From contig JANMZX010000085.1 of the NCBI GenBank assembly GCA_031383745.1, positions 1 to 12,954 on the forward strand: a stretch of DNA of 12,954 bases, given 5' to 3'. The stretch is from CAISIP01 sp031383745 (lineage in GTDB: Bacteria; Pseudomonadota; Gammaproteobacteria; Burkholderiales; Burkholderiaceae_C). Shown piece by piece: positions 6,309-12,954 of the stretch. Numbering within the stretch: position 1 is the stretch's first letter; each line of letters opens with the position of its first letter. Under the pieces are notes generated by a model, which was not told the origin of the DNA, ran no database searches, and was given only the letters and a program-made list of their open reading frames with translations. The translations under genes were made by a program, and so were the position numbers.

Positions 6309-7334
6309 ATGACATCGCATACGTTCTCCCTGCCGTGTCTGCCGCCATCTGCCCGGGCGGTACGCCAGCGTGGCTTCACGCTGATCGAGATGATGATCTC
6401 GGTCACCATCGGGCTGGCCATCCTGGCCGGCCTGGTCGGCGTGCTGGCCACCAGTTCCAGCAACTCCAAGTCCAATGACCGCACGGCCGAACTGATGACC
6501 AACGGGCGTTATGCGCTCAACTCCATGCGCCAGGAGTTGCGCGAGGCGGGTTTCCGTGGATATACCTGGGCCGAGCCCACGACTGCCAACCCCTGGGTGG
6601 CGCCCGCCAACGGCACCGGATGTTACGGCGCCGAGGCCGGCGCATCGGCCAGTGCCTTCGTCGTCAACCTGCGGCAAGGCGTATGGGGCTCGAACAACGC
6701 CAACCCGTTTGCCGCCACCTGCATCCCGGCCGCGAGTTATGTGAACGGCAGCGACGTGCTGGTGATGCGGCGCCTGGCGGTGACGGCCACCCCCGACGCG
6801 GCGCTGGCGGCCAACACGGTGTATTTCCGCACCATCTATGAGCGCGGCCAGCTGTTTCGCAGCACCGCCGGTGTACCGGTCCCGCCGACCTTCACCGGTT
6901 CGACGCAGCTGGCGGCCAACTTCGTGGTGCAGATCTACGTGTATTACGTCCGGCCGTTCACGGTCTCCGCTGCCGAAACCCCGCTGGTCCCTTCCCTGCG
7001 CCGGATGGCATTGCAGACCACCGGCGCCAACGCCGGCACGATGGTGGATGAACTGGTGGCCAGCGGGATCGAGCGCATGCAGGTGCAGTACGGCCGGTTG
7101 ACCACGGCGCCCGACACCCAGTACTTCAACACGATCGCCGGCACGTCGTCGGATCCTCTGGAAACCGCCTGGGACGAGATCAATTCGGTGCGCATCTGGC
7201 TGCTGGCGCGCAACGCGACGCCCGAACCCGGTTACGCCAACACCACCACCTATGCGATGGGTGACCAGAACTTCACTGCGGCGGACAACTTCCGACGCCA
7301 GCTGTTCACCACAGTCGTCCAACTCCGCAACTGA
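6309..7334 (+). CDS. pilW: Type IV minor pilin PilW
   Basis: The product is a 341-aa PilW. The leader ends at Gly22 (RQRG|FTLIEMMISVTIGLAILAGL), with Glu5 intact. Downstream are SNDRTAELMTNGRYALNSMRQELREAGFRGY (read as the PilW-typical G-R-Y-A-x-x-x-x-x-x-EL-R-x-AG block at about residues 60-82) and a large beta-rich domain ending FRRQLFTTVVQLRN, the usual PilW C-terminus. The length is in the normal range. The frame is open upstream into pilV to an ATG at 6051, but the ATG at 6309 gives a proper prepilin leader and follows pilV by 4 bp. PilW is part of the priming/tip complex and is encoded in the expected place between pilV and pilX. Confidence 0.93.
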   Translation: MTSHTFSLPCLPPSARAVRQRGFTLIEMMISVTIGLAILAGLVGVLATSSSNSKSNDRTAELMTNGRYALNSMRQELREAGFRGYTWAEPTTANPWVAPANGTGCYGAEAGASASAFVVNLRQGVWGSNNANPFAATCIPAASYVNGSDVLVMRRLAVTATPDAALAANTVYFRTIYERGQLFRSTAGVPVPPTFTGSTQLAANFVVQIYVYYVRPFTVSAAETPLVPSLRRMALQTTGANAGTMVDELVASGIERMQVQYGRLTTAPDTQYFNTIAGTSSDPLETAWDEINSVRIWLLARNATPEPGYANTTTYAMGDQNFTAADNFRRQLFTTVVQLRN

Positions 7335-7345
7335 AAGTCGGCACC

Positions 7346-7939
7346 ATGCGTCGCGCAGCACATGTTTCATTTCCCCGGCGCCAGCAGGGTGCGACCCTGG
7401 TGGTGGCACTGCTCATCCTGGTGCTGATCATGATGATCGGCATCACGGCCATCAGCACCTCCAACACACAGTTCAAGCTGGCGGGTAACCTGCAGTTCGA
7501 AGACGGCGCCATGAACAACGCGGAATCGGCGGTGTCGGCCGCCGAGCGCTGGCTGAGCACCGGCACCAACTACACCAACGCGGCGTTCACGGCGTTCGTG
7601 GCCAGTACCAACCCGGCGCCGGAATCGACCAATGCAACCGCCGGCCTGCTTCCCAGGACCGACCAGGTCACCGTGCGGGCTTCGCGTGACGCGCGGCCGT
7701 TCAGCCTGGACTGGTCCCTTGCCACCCAGTCGGTGAGTGTCATCGGCGACACCCAGCGGTACTACATCGAGCTGATGTCGGTGAACAACCGCCTGCAGGG
7801 GTCCAGCCAGGTGGTGGGTGGCCGCGCCAGTTCCGGTTGCAACCAGGTCAACACCTACCTGATCACGGGCCGGGGCACCAGTGCCCGCGGCGCGGTCAAG
7901 TTCGTTCAGTCGTACTACAGCGTGCTGAGCTGTGCCTAG
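7346..7939 (+). CDS. pilX: Type IV minor pilin PilX
   Basis: The product is a 197-aa PilX. The leader ends at Gly15 (RRQQG|ATLVVALLILVLIMMIGITA). The mature chain starts with Ala and lacks Glu at position 5, as expected for the GspK/PilX class, which is placed at the very tip of the pseudopilin complex. The segment SNTQFKLAGNLQFEDGAMNNAESAVSAAE, at about residues 44-72, is the recognisable PilX N-terminal helix with its N-x-x-A-x-x-x-A-E block. Two cysteines (in SSGCNQ and at the C-terminal SCA) may form a disulfide. The gene begins 11 bp after pilW, and its stop codon overlaps the ribosome-binding site of pilY1. Confidence 0.9.
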   Translation: MRRAAHVSFPRRQQGATLVVALLILVLIMMIGITAISTSNTQFKLAGNLQFEDGAMNNAESAVSAAERWLSTGTNYTNAAFTAFVASTNPAPESTNATAGLLPRTDQVTVRASRDARPFSLDWSLATQSVSVIGDTQRYYIELMSVNNRLQGSSQVVGGRASSGCNQVNTYLITGRGTSARGAVKFVQSYYSVLSCA

Positions 7940-7944
7940 GAGAG
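7938..7944 (+). promoter_or_regulatory. Strong ribosome-binding site of pilY1, overlapping the pilX stop
   Basis: AGGAGAG begins on the last two bases of the pilX stop codon (TAG, 7937-7939) and lies 7 bases before the pilY1 ATG. It is the clearest Shine-Dalgarno sequence in the operon; fimT, pilW and pilX have weak or no matches. It also fixes the pilY1 start. Confidence 0.7.
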
Positions 7945-7951
7945 AAACACC

Positions 7952-10900
7952 ATGTTCAAACTACCGCTCAGACCGTTCTGGATTGGATTGCTCGCGCTGC
8001 CAATCGCCGCCTTTGTCGCGTTCCGGGTGGCAGTGGCACTCACCGCATTCACGCCGGCCAACCAGCCTATCGGATATGTCGCGCAGGACGAGATCACGAG
8101 TTTCAACCTCAAGTCTGGCAACGAGGTCGTCTTCCGCGGGCAGTACGAGCGTGAGTTCTGGAGCGGAACGGTGCTGGCCTACAAGGCCGACAACTCGGCC
8201 AACCTGACTGGCGGCTCGGCCTGGTGGACAGACGACGCGGGCGGGCTCATGAACGCCCAGAACCACAACACCGGCCGCTTCATCGCGACCATGAAGGACG
8301 ACGGCACGCCGATTCCGTTTCGCCTCACCAGCCTGTCGTCGGCACAGCAGGCTTTCTTCCTGACCAGTGACAACATCCTCAACTACCTGCGCGGCGACCG
8401 CGCCAACGAGATTCCCGCCACCGGGGGCACCATGCGCCAGCGTATTTCGGTGATGGGCGACGTGGTCCATTCCAGGCCGTTCTATGTGGCCGATGCCACC
8501 AATCCCACAGTCTTTGTCGGTGCGAACGACGGCATGCTGCATGCGATCAACGCCAACAGCGAAGTCAACGATCCGAGCCGGGCCGGGCGGGAGCGCTGGG
8601 CCTATGTGCCCTCAATGTTGTTGTCCAAGATGAAGAAGCTGACCGTCGACCCGTACGTGCACGACTTCTTCGTCAATGGCCAGATCAACGTGGCCACCAT
8701 CGCGTCCGGCACCAAACGGGTGCTGGTTGGCGGGCTGGGTGCTGGCGGCAAAGGCCTGTATGCGCTGGACATCACCGGCAGCAGCGGCTTGACGGCGACC
8801 AATGAGACCGAGGTGGCGGCCAAGGTCAAGTGGGAGATCACGCCCGACAAGGTCAACTATGCCACGCCATCGCCATCGGACTCCTACGCCAACCTGGGTT
8901 ACACCTACGGCACGGTCACCATCGCCAAGGTCAACGTCAGTGGCACTGCCACCGACGCCGTGATCGTGGGCAACGGCTACAACGATGGTGGCGACTACGG
9001 TTCCTACCTCTACGTGATCAACGCGGACACCGGCGCCATGATCAAGCGCTTCAAGGCGGGCAGCGGCACCGTCACGAGCCCGAACGGTCTGTCCACTCCG
9101 GTGGCGATCGACCAGGACAACAACGGCATGGTCGACACGGTTTACGCCGGCGACCTCAACGGCTCGATGTGGAAGTTCGACCTGTCCGACCTGTCCGACC
9201 GCAACGCGGTGGCGACGACGTCGAACTTCGTGTCGCTGCTGCTGACCACGTCGCCGGCGCAGGCGATCACCTCCACACCGGGAGTGGCCATCCATCCGGA
9301 AGGTGGGTACATGGTGACCTTCGGCACCGGCAAGGTGCTGGTGGATGCCGACCTCGCCGACAGCGCGGTCCACTATGCCTACGGTATCTGGGACGGAGCA
9401 CCGGTGGCCAACGCGGTCTTGCTGCCGCAGACCCTGACCGAGCGCATATTTGTCAACAGCACGGGCACCGCGCGGGTGCGCAGTGCCACCTCCAACCAGC
9501 CGGTGTGGACCAGTGGCGCGGCCAACCACAAGGGCTGGAAGCTCGCCCTGCCTGCGGGGGAGCGCGTGCTGGGCGAGGGCAGCTTCATCGAGAACGGCCG
9601 TTTCTATTTCACCGGCAGCAATCCCACGATTGCGACAACTATTCCAAGTACGTCCTCTGTCGTGAAAGGCGAGGCCTGGCTGATGGAGCTCGACTACCTG
9701 ACCGGCGGCAGCAAGAACCTGCCTTTCCTGGACCTGAGCGGCAACGTCAAGCTCGACAACGACGACCGTATCAAGTACACCGCCAGCGACACCAGTCCCA
9801 CCGGCTCTGCCGTGGGAGACCCGATCCTGACCACCGACGGCATTGCGGTGGGCAAGTTCATTTCGATCGGACTGTTGTCGCAGCCGATCTTGGTGCAGCT
9901 GGTCACGCTCAACGACACCCTGTTCAACCAGAACCCGGACATCGTCGTGCCCTATCCGCAGCTCAACCGGGGCGTGGAGGGCGGCCACTTCGACGTGGAG
10001 ATCTATTACGGCCCGAGTGTCAGCGCGACCTCTGCCACTGCGTCGATCACCGTGGGCACCACCGGCCAGACCAGCCCGTTCCCGGCGACGCTGGGTGCCA
10101 TCACGGTCAACGGCGTCGAAGTGGTTCCCGCACTGGTGGTGACCGACCTGCCTGACGGCGGTATTGCATCCACCAACGCCGAGACGATACGCAGCAAGGT
10201 GAAGAACGGGTTCACCGCAACCCGTTCCGGTTCAGTGATCACGATCAAGGCGCCGTTGGGTGCGGCCTACAACGGAGCCACCCTGAGTGTCGCGGCTGGC
10301 AGCGCGCAGGCGCTGGTCTCGGAGGTTCGCACCTCCGCGGTGGCGCCAACGCGCGGGACACTGGTCATCACGCAGGTGGACAACGACTCCCGGCGGGTGT
10401 CGATCAAGTGTGGTTCGACCTATGTCACCGGCGCACCTGGCGACATCCGGTCGATCGATGACACCGCCGGCAGGCGCCTGGCCGACCTGTTCGTCAAGAT
10501 CAGCGGGCCGACGGGTGCGGGCTTGACGGTGAACGGCTACACCACCTCCTGTACCAAGACCGGCCTGGCGGCCTCACCCACGGCGTTGACCTGCTCCATC
10601 GCCGCGCCCTTGGGCGCATCGGCCTGCTCGGGTGGCTTCTCGACGGCGCGCATGAATGTGTCGACCAATACCGGCCCGGCTGGGGGAAGCAATGGCTCGG
10701 TCACCACCGCGCAGTCAGGCTGGACCAACTTTGCGCCAGCCTTGACGACTACTGCTTTCAGCGGGGCGGCTGACGCATCCGTCTCGGGCAACACCTGCAA
10801 CAACGGCAATGACAAATGTTCGTTCAAGGTGCATACACATGAATACGACGATATCTACGACAAGACAGGCGTCAATTTCCTGAGTGCCAGCGACCCCACC

Positions 10901-11944
10901 TACAACCTGAGCAATGCCGTGCCGTCATTGACGACGCAGTTCAAGGTGCTGGCGCACAACCAGTACCTGAGCCCGGCTGCAAAGCTGCATATCGGCAACA
11001 GCGGCTACAACGCGGCGGTCGACTTCGGATATGTGAGCATGAACACCTACCAGACGTCGAGCACGCTCGATCTGGCGTCCGTGCCGACCTACACCCGTGC
11101 CACTATTGGCAGCCTAACCATCAACCTGCCGACCGACGCGTTCACCAACAAGAACTGGTGGGGTGGGGTGAACGGTCTGGCGTCGGACGTGCGCGACGGA
11201 TTGCACCCGACCGAATACGGCTGCGTGGTGGTGAGCGCCTCGGCCACCCAGGACGGCAACCTGTACCAGCCCGTGATCCCGCCGGCCACGGTGACGGCGA
11301 CCGGCAACGGAACCAGGGGCTGGTCGTCCACCACCACGCAACTCACCGCCACCGGCGTGCGGCACAACGGCGCGCTGACCTTGCAGATCATCAAGGCCAA
11401 CACGCCCAATTCGGCGATCGAACAGAACGTCTCGGGGCGGCCGGAATACGGATGGCGCGTCAAGGCGGCGGATTTCGCCACCTATGTCATCGCCGAATAC
11501 GCCATGTTCCACCATACCAAGCACCTCGGGCTGTGTTACGGCGACACCGGCTGGACCAAGACCCCGGCTGTCGACACCCGCACCTGCGGCGCGGTCGATT
11601 CGACCACCACCAAGAAATGCGCTGTGCCGGTTCTCAACCCGCCTGGCAGTGATCCCAGCATCGGCGACCTCAGTGCCGGCGGGGGCACGGTGGTGAGTTC
11701 CGTCACGACGATCGTGGGTGCGGTGACCACCACCACCATCACCTACAGCGATAGCCGCCGGGCCACGATCACCCGGACGGTGAACGATGATGGGTCGGTG
11801 ACAATCGTGACGGTCGACGCAGACGGCAACCGGACGACACAGACCACGGCGAATGCAGCCGGCGGCAACCGCACGGGTGGCGACGAGCGTGGGCTGCAGG
11901 CCCGCACCGGTCGCATTTCGTGGCGCGAACTGGTCGCGCCATGA
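7952..11944 (+). CDS. pilY1: PilY1-type pilus tip/assembly protein, short N-terminus, long C-terminal region
   Basis: The product is a 1330-aa PilY1 homologue. Residues 9-32 are a hydrophobic secretion signal. SGTVLAYKAD, LSSAQQAFF and NYLRGDR (71-150) lead into the PilC/PilY beta-propeller at about 165-650: GDVVHSRPFYV, VFVGANDGMLHAIN, VGGLGAGGKGLYALDIT and YAGDLNGSMWKFDL. The calcium loop D387-x-D389-x-N391-G-x-x-D395 is intact; in Pseudomonas this site controls pilus extension and retraction. The von Willebrand A domain that normally precedes the propeller is absent. After the propeller comes about 650-1310, which I cannot assign to a named domain. It has all 10 cysteines of the protein (820-1223), an HTHEYDDIYD segment (961-970) and a Thr-rich stretch (1246-1303). 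The chain ends GRISWREL, the usual PilY1 terminus. It lies between pilX and pilE, with a strong ribosome-binding site. Confidence 0.92.
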   Translation: MFKLPLRPFWIGLLALPIAAFVAFRVAVALTAFTPANQPIGYVAQDEITSFNLKSGNEVVFRGQYEREFWSGTVLAYKADNSANLTGGSAWWTDDAGGLMNAQNHNTGRFIATMKDDGTPIPFRLTSLSSAQQAFFLTSDNILNYLRGDRANEIPATGGTMRQRISVMGDVVHSRPFYVADATNPTVFVGANDGMLHAINANSEVNDPSRAGRERWAYVPSMLLSKMKKLTVDPYVHDFFVNGQINVATIASGTKRVLVGGLGAGGKGLYALDITGSSGLTATNETEVAAKVKWEITPDKVNYATPSPSDSYANLGYTYGTVTIAKVNVSGTATDAVIVGNGYNDGGDYGSYLYVINADTGAMIKRFKAGSGTVTSPNGLSTPVAIDQDNNGMVDTVYAGDLNGSMWKFDLSDLSDRNAVATTSNFVSLLLTTSPAQAITSTPGVAIHPEGGYMVTFGTGKVLVDADLADSAVHYAYGIWDGAPVANAVLLPQTLTERIFVNSTGTARVRSATSNQPVWTSGAANHKGWKLALPAGERVLGEGSFIENGRFYFTGSNPTIATTIPSTSSVVKGEAWLMELDYLTGGSKNLPFLDLSGNVKLDNDDRIKYTASDTSPTGSAVGDPILTTDGIAVGKFISIGLLSQPILVQLVTLNDTLFNQNPDIVVPYPQLNRGVEGGHFDVEIYYGPSVSATSATASITVGTTGQTSPFPATLGAITVNGVEVVPALVVTDLPDGGIASTNAETIRSKVKNGFTATRSGSVITIKAPLGAAYNGATLSVAAGSAQALVSEVRTSAVAPTRGTLVITQVDNDSRRVSIKCGSTYVTGAPGDIRSIDDTAGRRLADLFVKISGPTGAGLTVNGYTTSCTKTGLAASPTALTCSIAAPLGASACSGGFSTARMNVSTNTGPAGGSNGSVTTAQSGWTNFAPALTTTAFSGAADASVSGNTCNNGNDKCSFKVHTHEYDDIYDKTGVNFLSASDPTYNLSNAVPSLTTQFKVLAHNQYLSPAAKLHIGNSGYNAAVDFGYVSMNTYQTSSTLDLASVPTYTRATIGSLTINLPTDAFTNKNWWGGVNGLASDVRDGLHPTEYGCVVVSASATQDGNLYQPVIPPATVTATGNGTRGWSSTTTQLTATGVRHNGALTLQIIKANTPNSAIEQNVSGRPEYGWRVKAADFATYVIAEYAMFHHTKHLGLCYGDTGWTKTPAVDTRTCGAVDSTTTKKCAVPVLNPPGSDPSIGDLSAGGGTVVSSVTTIVGAVTTTTITYSDSRRATITRTVNDDGSVTIVTVDADGNRTTQTTANAAGGNRTGGDERGLQARTGRISWRELVAP

Positions 11945-11989
11945 CCACACGGCGCCACAATCGCCGGGAACACTAGGATTGGATCGGGA

Positions 11990-12436
11990 ATGACTATGCG
12001 CAGACTGGCACGCGGCTTCACGCTGATCGAACTGATGATGGTGGTGGCGGTCGTCGGCATCCTGGCCGCGGTGGCGTTGCCGAGTTACCGCGCCTACATC
12101 ATTCGCGCGGCCAGGGTGGAGGCGCAGTCGGAGTTGCTGGAACTGGCGAGCCTGCAGGAAAAGATCTTTCTCAACAGCACCGCCTATGCCTTCAGCGTGA
12201 CGGCGGCCTACAACGGTACGTCGGGCGGCGGGCTCGGGCGCACCAGCGGCTTGACCAAGGACGGCCGCTACAACCTGACCCTGGTGGACGGGTGCACCAC
12301 GCTCGTCCCGGCGACCGCAGCCGGCCAGACATTCGTATTGGCCGCCACGCCGGTCGCCGGCGGAACTCAGGTCGGCAATGGCAACCTGTGCATCACCGAG
12401 AGCGGTAAGCGCACCTGGGGCACGGCGTCCTGGTGA
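11990..12436 (+). CDS. pilE: Type IV minor pilin PilE
   Basis: The product is a 148-aa pilin-like protein. The leader is short (MTMRRLARG|FTLIELMMVVAVVGILAAVA), with Glu5 present and the LPSYRAY turn that follows the helix in PilE/PilA pilins. Two cysteines (in DGCTTL and GNLCITESGK) would close the C-terminal disulfide loop, and the tail K-R-T-W-G-T-A-S-W is typical of PilE-class minor pilins. It is too short and too operon-linked to be the major pilin. ATG 11990 and ATG 11996 are both possible; GGAT and GGGA lie at usable distances from each. It starts 45 bp after pilY1, a longer gap than elsewhere in the operon, but no terminator is seen there. Confidence 0.9.
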   Translation: MTMRRLARGFTLIELMMVVAVVGILAAVALPSYRAYIIRAARVEAQSELLELASLQEKIFLNSTAYAFSVTAAYNGTSGGGLGRTSGLTKDGRYNLTLVDGCTTLVPATAAGQTFVLAATPVAGGTQVGNGNLCITESGKRTWGTASW

Positions 12437-12467
12437 TGGCACGGTTGCGTCGGCATTCTTTACATCT

Positions 12468-12482
12468 GCGTGCGACCCACGC
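12468..12482. other. Small hairpin after pilE
   Basis: GCGTG-CGACC-CACGC forms a 5-bp perfect stem with a 5-base loop, 32 bases after the pilE stop. Only a short TTT follows a few bases later, so it is at best a weak terminator. The remainder of the 144-bp gap up to 12580 holds the sigma-54-like site and otherwise no clear signal. Confidence 0.2.
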
Positions 12483-12526
12483 CCTGCGTTTAGAGTATGT
12501 CCTTCAAAAACAAGTGCTTGCGGTTC

Positions 12527-12542
12527 TGGCATGAAATCTGCT
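12527..12542 (+). promoter_or_regulatory. Putative sigma-54 (-24/-12) promoter
   Basis: TGGCATGAAATCTGCT matches the sigma-54 consensus TGGCACG-N4-TTGCW at 10 of 12 fixed positions. The invariant GG (12528-12529) and GC (12540-12541) are separated by exactly 10 bases. The predicted start of transcription is near 12552, leaving a leader of about 29 bases with TGGAG (12568-12572) before the ATG at 12581. Activator sites would be expected upstream, in pilE or in the first part of the gap; I could not identify one. Confidence 0.6.
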
Positions 12543-12580
12543 GATGTTGGCTGTCAGGTAACCAAGCTGGAGCAAACAAA

Positions 12581-12954
12581 ATGAAATTCAGGTCACAGGC
12601 ATGGGCTAAATGGGTGAGCGTCGCGGTTTTGGCGACGGCGTCGAATTTCGCGATGGCGGCTCCGATTGTTACGGATGGCGGGTTTGAGGGGTCAGGAGGT
12701 TGGACCTTCACCGACACGGTTCGCTTTGACACTGTGGGCGCGAACACCATTTACGAGAAGTCTGGGCGTTACACGGGTGCTGACAACGGATCGGGCAGCT
12801 TTTCGCAAAATGTGACCCTGCAGGGCAGCCATTTGTATAACCTGCGGTTTTATCTGCGCAGTGACTTGAACCCCGTAGATCCGTCAGTGAGCGTTGGTGG
12901 AGGCGCTAGCCTAGTGTTCGGTGCTCCTGAAGACCGTACAGACGCAGATTTTGA
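12581..12954 (+). CDS. Exported protein of lower GC, N-terminal part (possible PEP-CTERM protein)
   Basis: This partial gene has 124 codons and no stop before the right edge. The start ATG has TGGAG about 8 bases upstream. Residues 1-26 form a signal peptide: a charged start (MKFRSQAWAK), a hydrophobic core WVSVAVLATAS, and AMA|APIV as the likely signal-peptidase I site. The mature protein begins IVTDGGFEGSGGWTF and continues with GSGSFSQNVTLQGSHLYNL, a beta-sandwich-like pattern (GFE ... W ... SQNV ... G..Y.L.F.LR) common in surface and carbohydrate-associated proteins. It is frequent in proteins with a C-terminal PEP-CTERM sorting signal. That signal, if present, would be outside the window. 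Its GC is about 56% by hand count, below the pilus genes, and it uses codons such as CTA and GTA that are rare in its neighbours. Function is unknown. Confidence 0.8.
   Translation, partial: MKFRSQAWAKWVSVAVLATASNFAMAAPIVTDGGFEGSGGWTFTDTVRFDTVGANTIYEKSGRYTGADNGSGSFSQNVTLQGSHLYNLRFYLRSDLNPVDPSVSVGGGASLVFGAPEDRTDADF

Noticed and set aside
8390..8398. RGD tripeptide in PilY1 (residues 147-149), as a possible integrin-binding motif
   Set aside because: It is part of NYLRGDR, a segment common to PilY1-family proteins at this place, so it is not evidence for host-cell adhesion.
8612..9988. A long open frame (458 codons) on the minus strand inside pilY1, and others of similar type (5006-6502 minus, 1429-2514 plus, 2469-3362 plus, 8830-10155 plus)
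   Set aside because: They are antisense or out-of-frame shadows in GC-rich coding DNA. Their translations are Arg/Ala/Gly/His-rich with no family pattern, and each lies wholly over well-recognised genes or their junctions.
12437..12448. TGGCACGGTTGC just after the pilE stop as a sigma-54 promoter
   Set aside because: The half-sites look right but only 2 bases separate TGGCAC and TTGC instead of 5 (GG to GC spacing 7 instead of 10). The site at 12527-12542 has correct spacing.
12459..12496. TTTACA ... TAGAGT as a sigma-70 promoter for the last gene
   Set aside because: The spacer is 26 bases, too long for a sigma-70 promoter.

Overview
The window looks like chromosomal DNA of a high-GC proteobacterium. 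The order ribD-ribE-ribB(X)-ribH-nusB-aminotransferase, the minor-pilin order fimT-pilV-pilW-pilX-pilY1-pilE and the -10-like TAAAAT just before a start codon fit Betaproteobacteria (Burkholderiales-like) best. Lysobacterales (Gammaproteobacteria) remain possible, because no rRNA or species marker is present.

Left arm (1-5009, all minus strand). Reading right to left: a secreted DUF3299-type protein, then the riboflavin genes ribD (deaminase/reductase), ribE (riboflavin synthase), a RibB whose C-terminal GTP-cyclohydrolase-II-like half is degenerate (ribBX type), and ribH (lumazine synthase). Next come nusB (antitermination factor) and the start of a class I/II PLP aminotransferase that runs off the left edge. 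ribE/ribBX and ribH/nusB overlap by 4 bp (ATGA), so translation is probably coupled. Between ribD and ribE there is a 98-bp gap with a promoter-like sequence whose predicted start of transcription is the ATG of ribE itself. GTP cyclohydrolase II, which opens the pathway, must be encoded elsewhere if RibBX lacks it.

Divergent gap (5010-5146). This contains short inverted repeats, a tandem GCTTGCG repeat and a weak -10-like element in front of fimT.

Middle and right arm (5147-12436, all plus strand). This is a complete type IV pilus minor pilin/tip operon: FimT, PilV, PilW, PilX, PilY1 and PilE. The minor pilins carry type III (prepilin) leaders and are thought to form the priming/tip complex that carries PilY1. 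PilY1 here (1330 aa) has the C-terminal beta-propeller with its calcium loop. It lacks the usual N-terminal von Willebrand A domain and has a roughly 600-residue cysteine-containing region after the propeller.

Right edge (12437-12954). A 144-bp gap holds a good sigma-54 (-24/-12) promoter candidate, followed by the first 124 codons of an exported protein of lower GC (about 56% by hand count). Signal peptide, beta-rich N-terminus and sigma-54 promoter together suggest a PEP-CTERM/exosortase-sorted surface protein, but the deciding C-terminus is outside the window. No tRNA, rRNA, CRISPR array, insertion sequence or phage gene was seen, and no gap between genes exceeds 300 bases.
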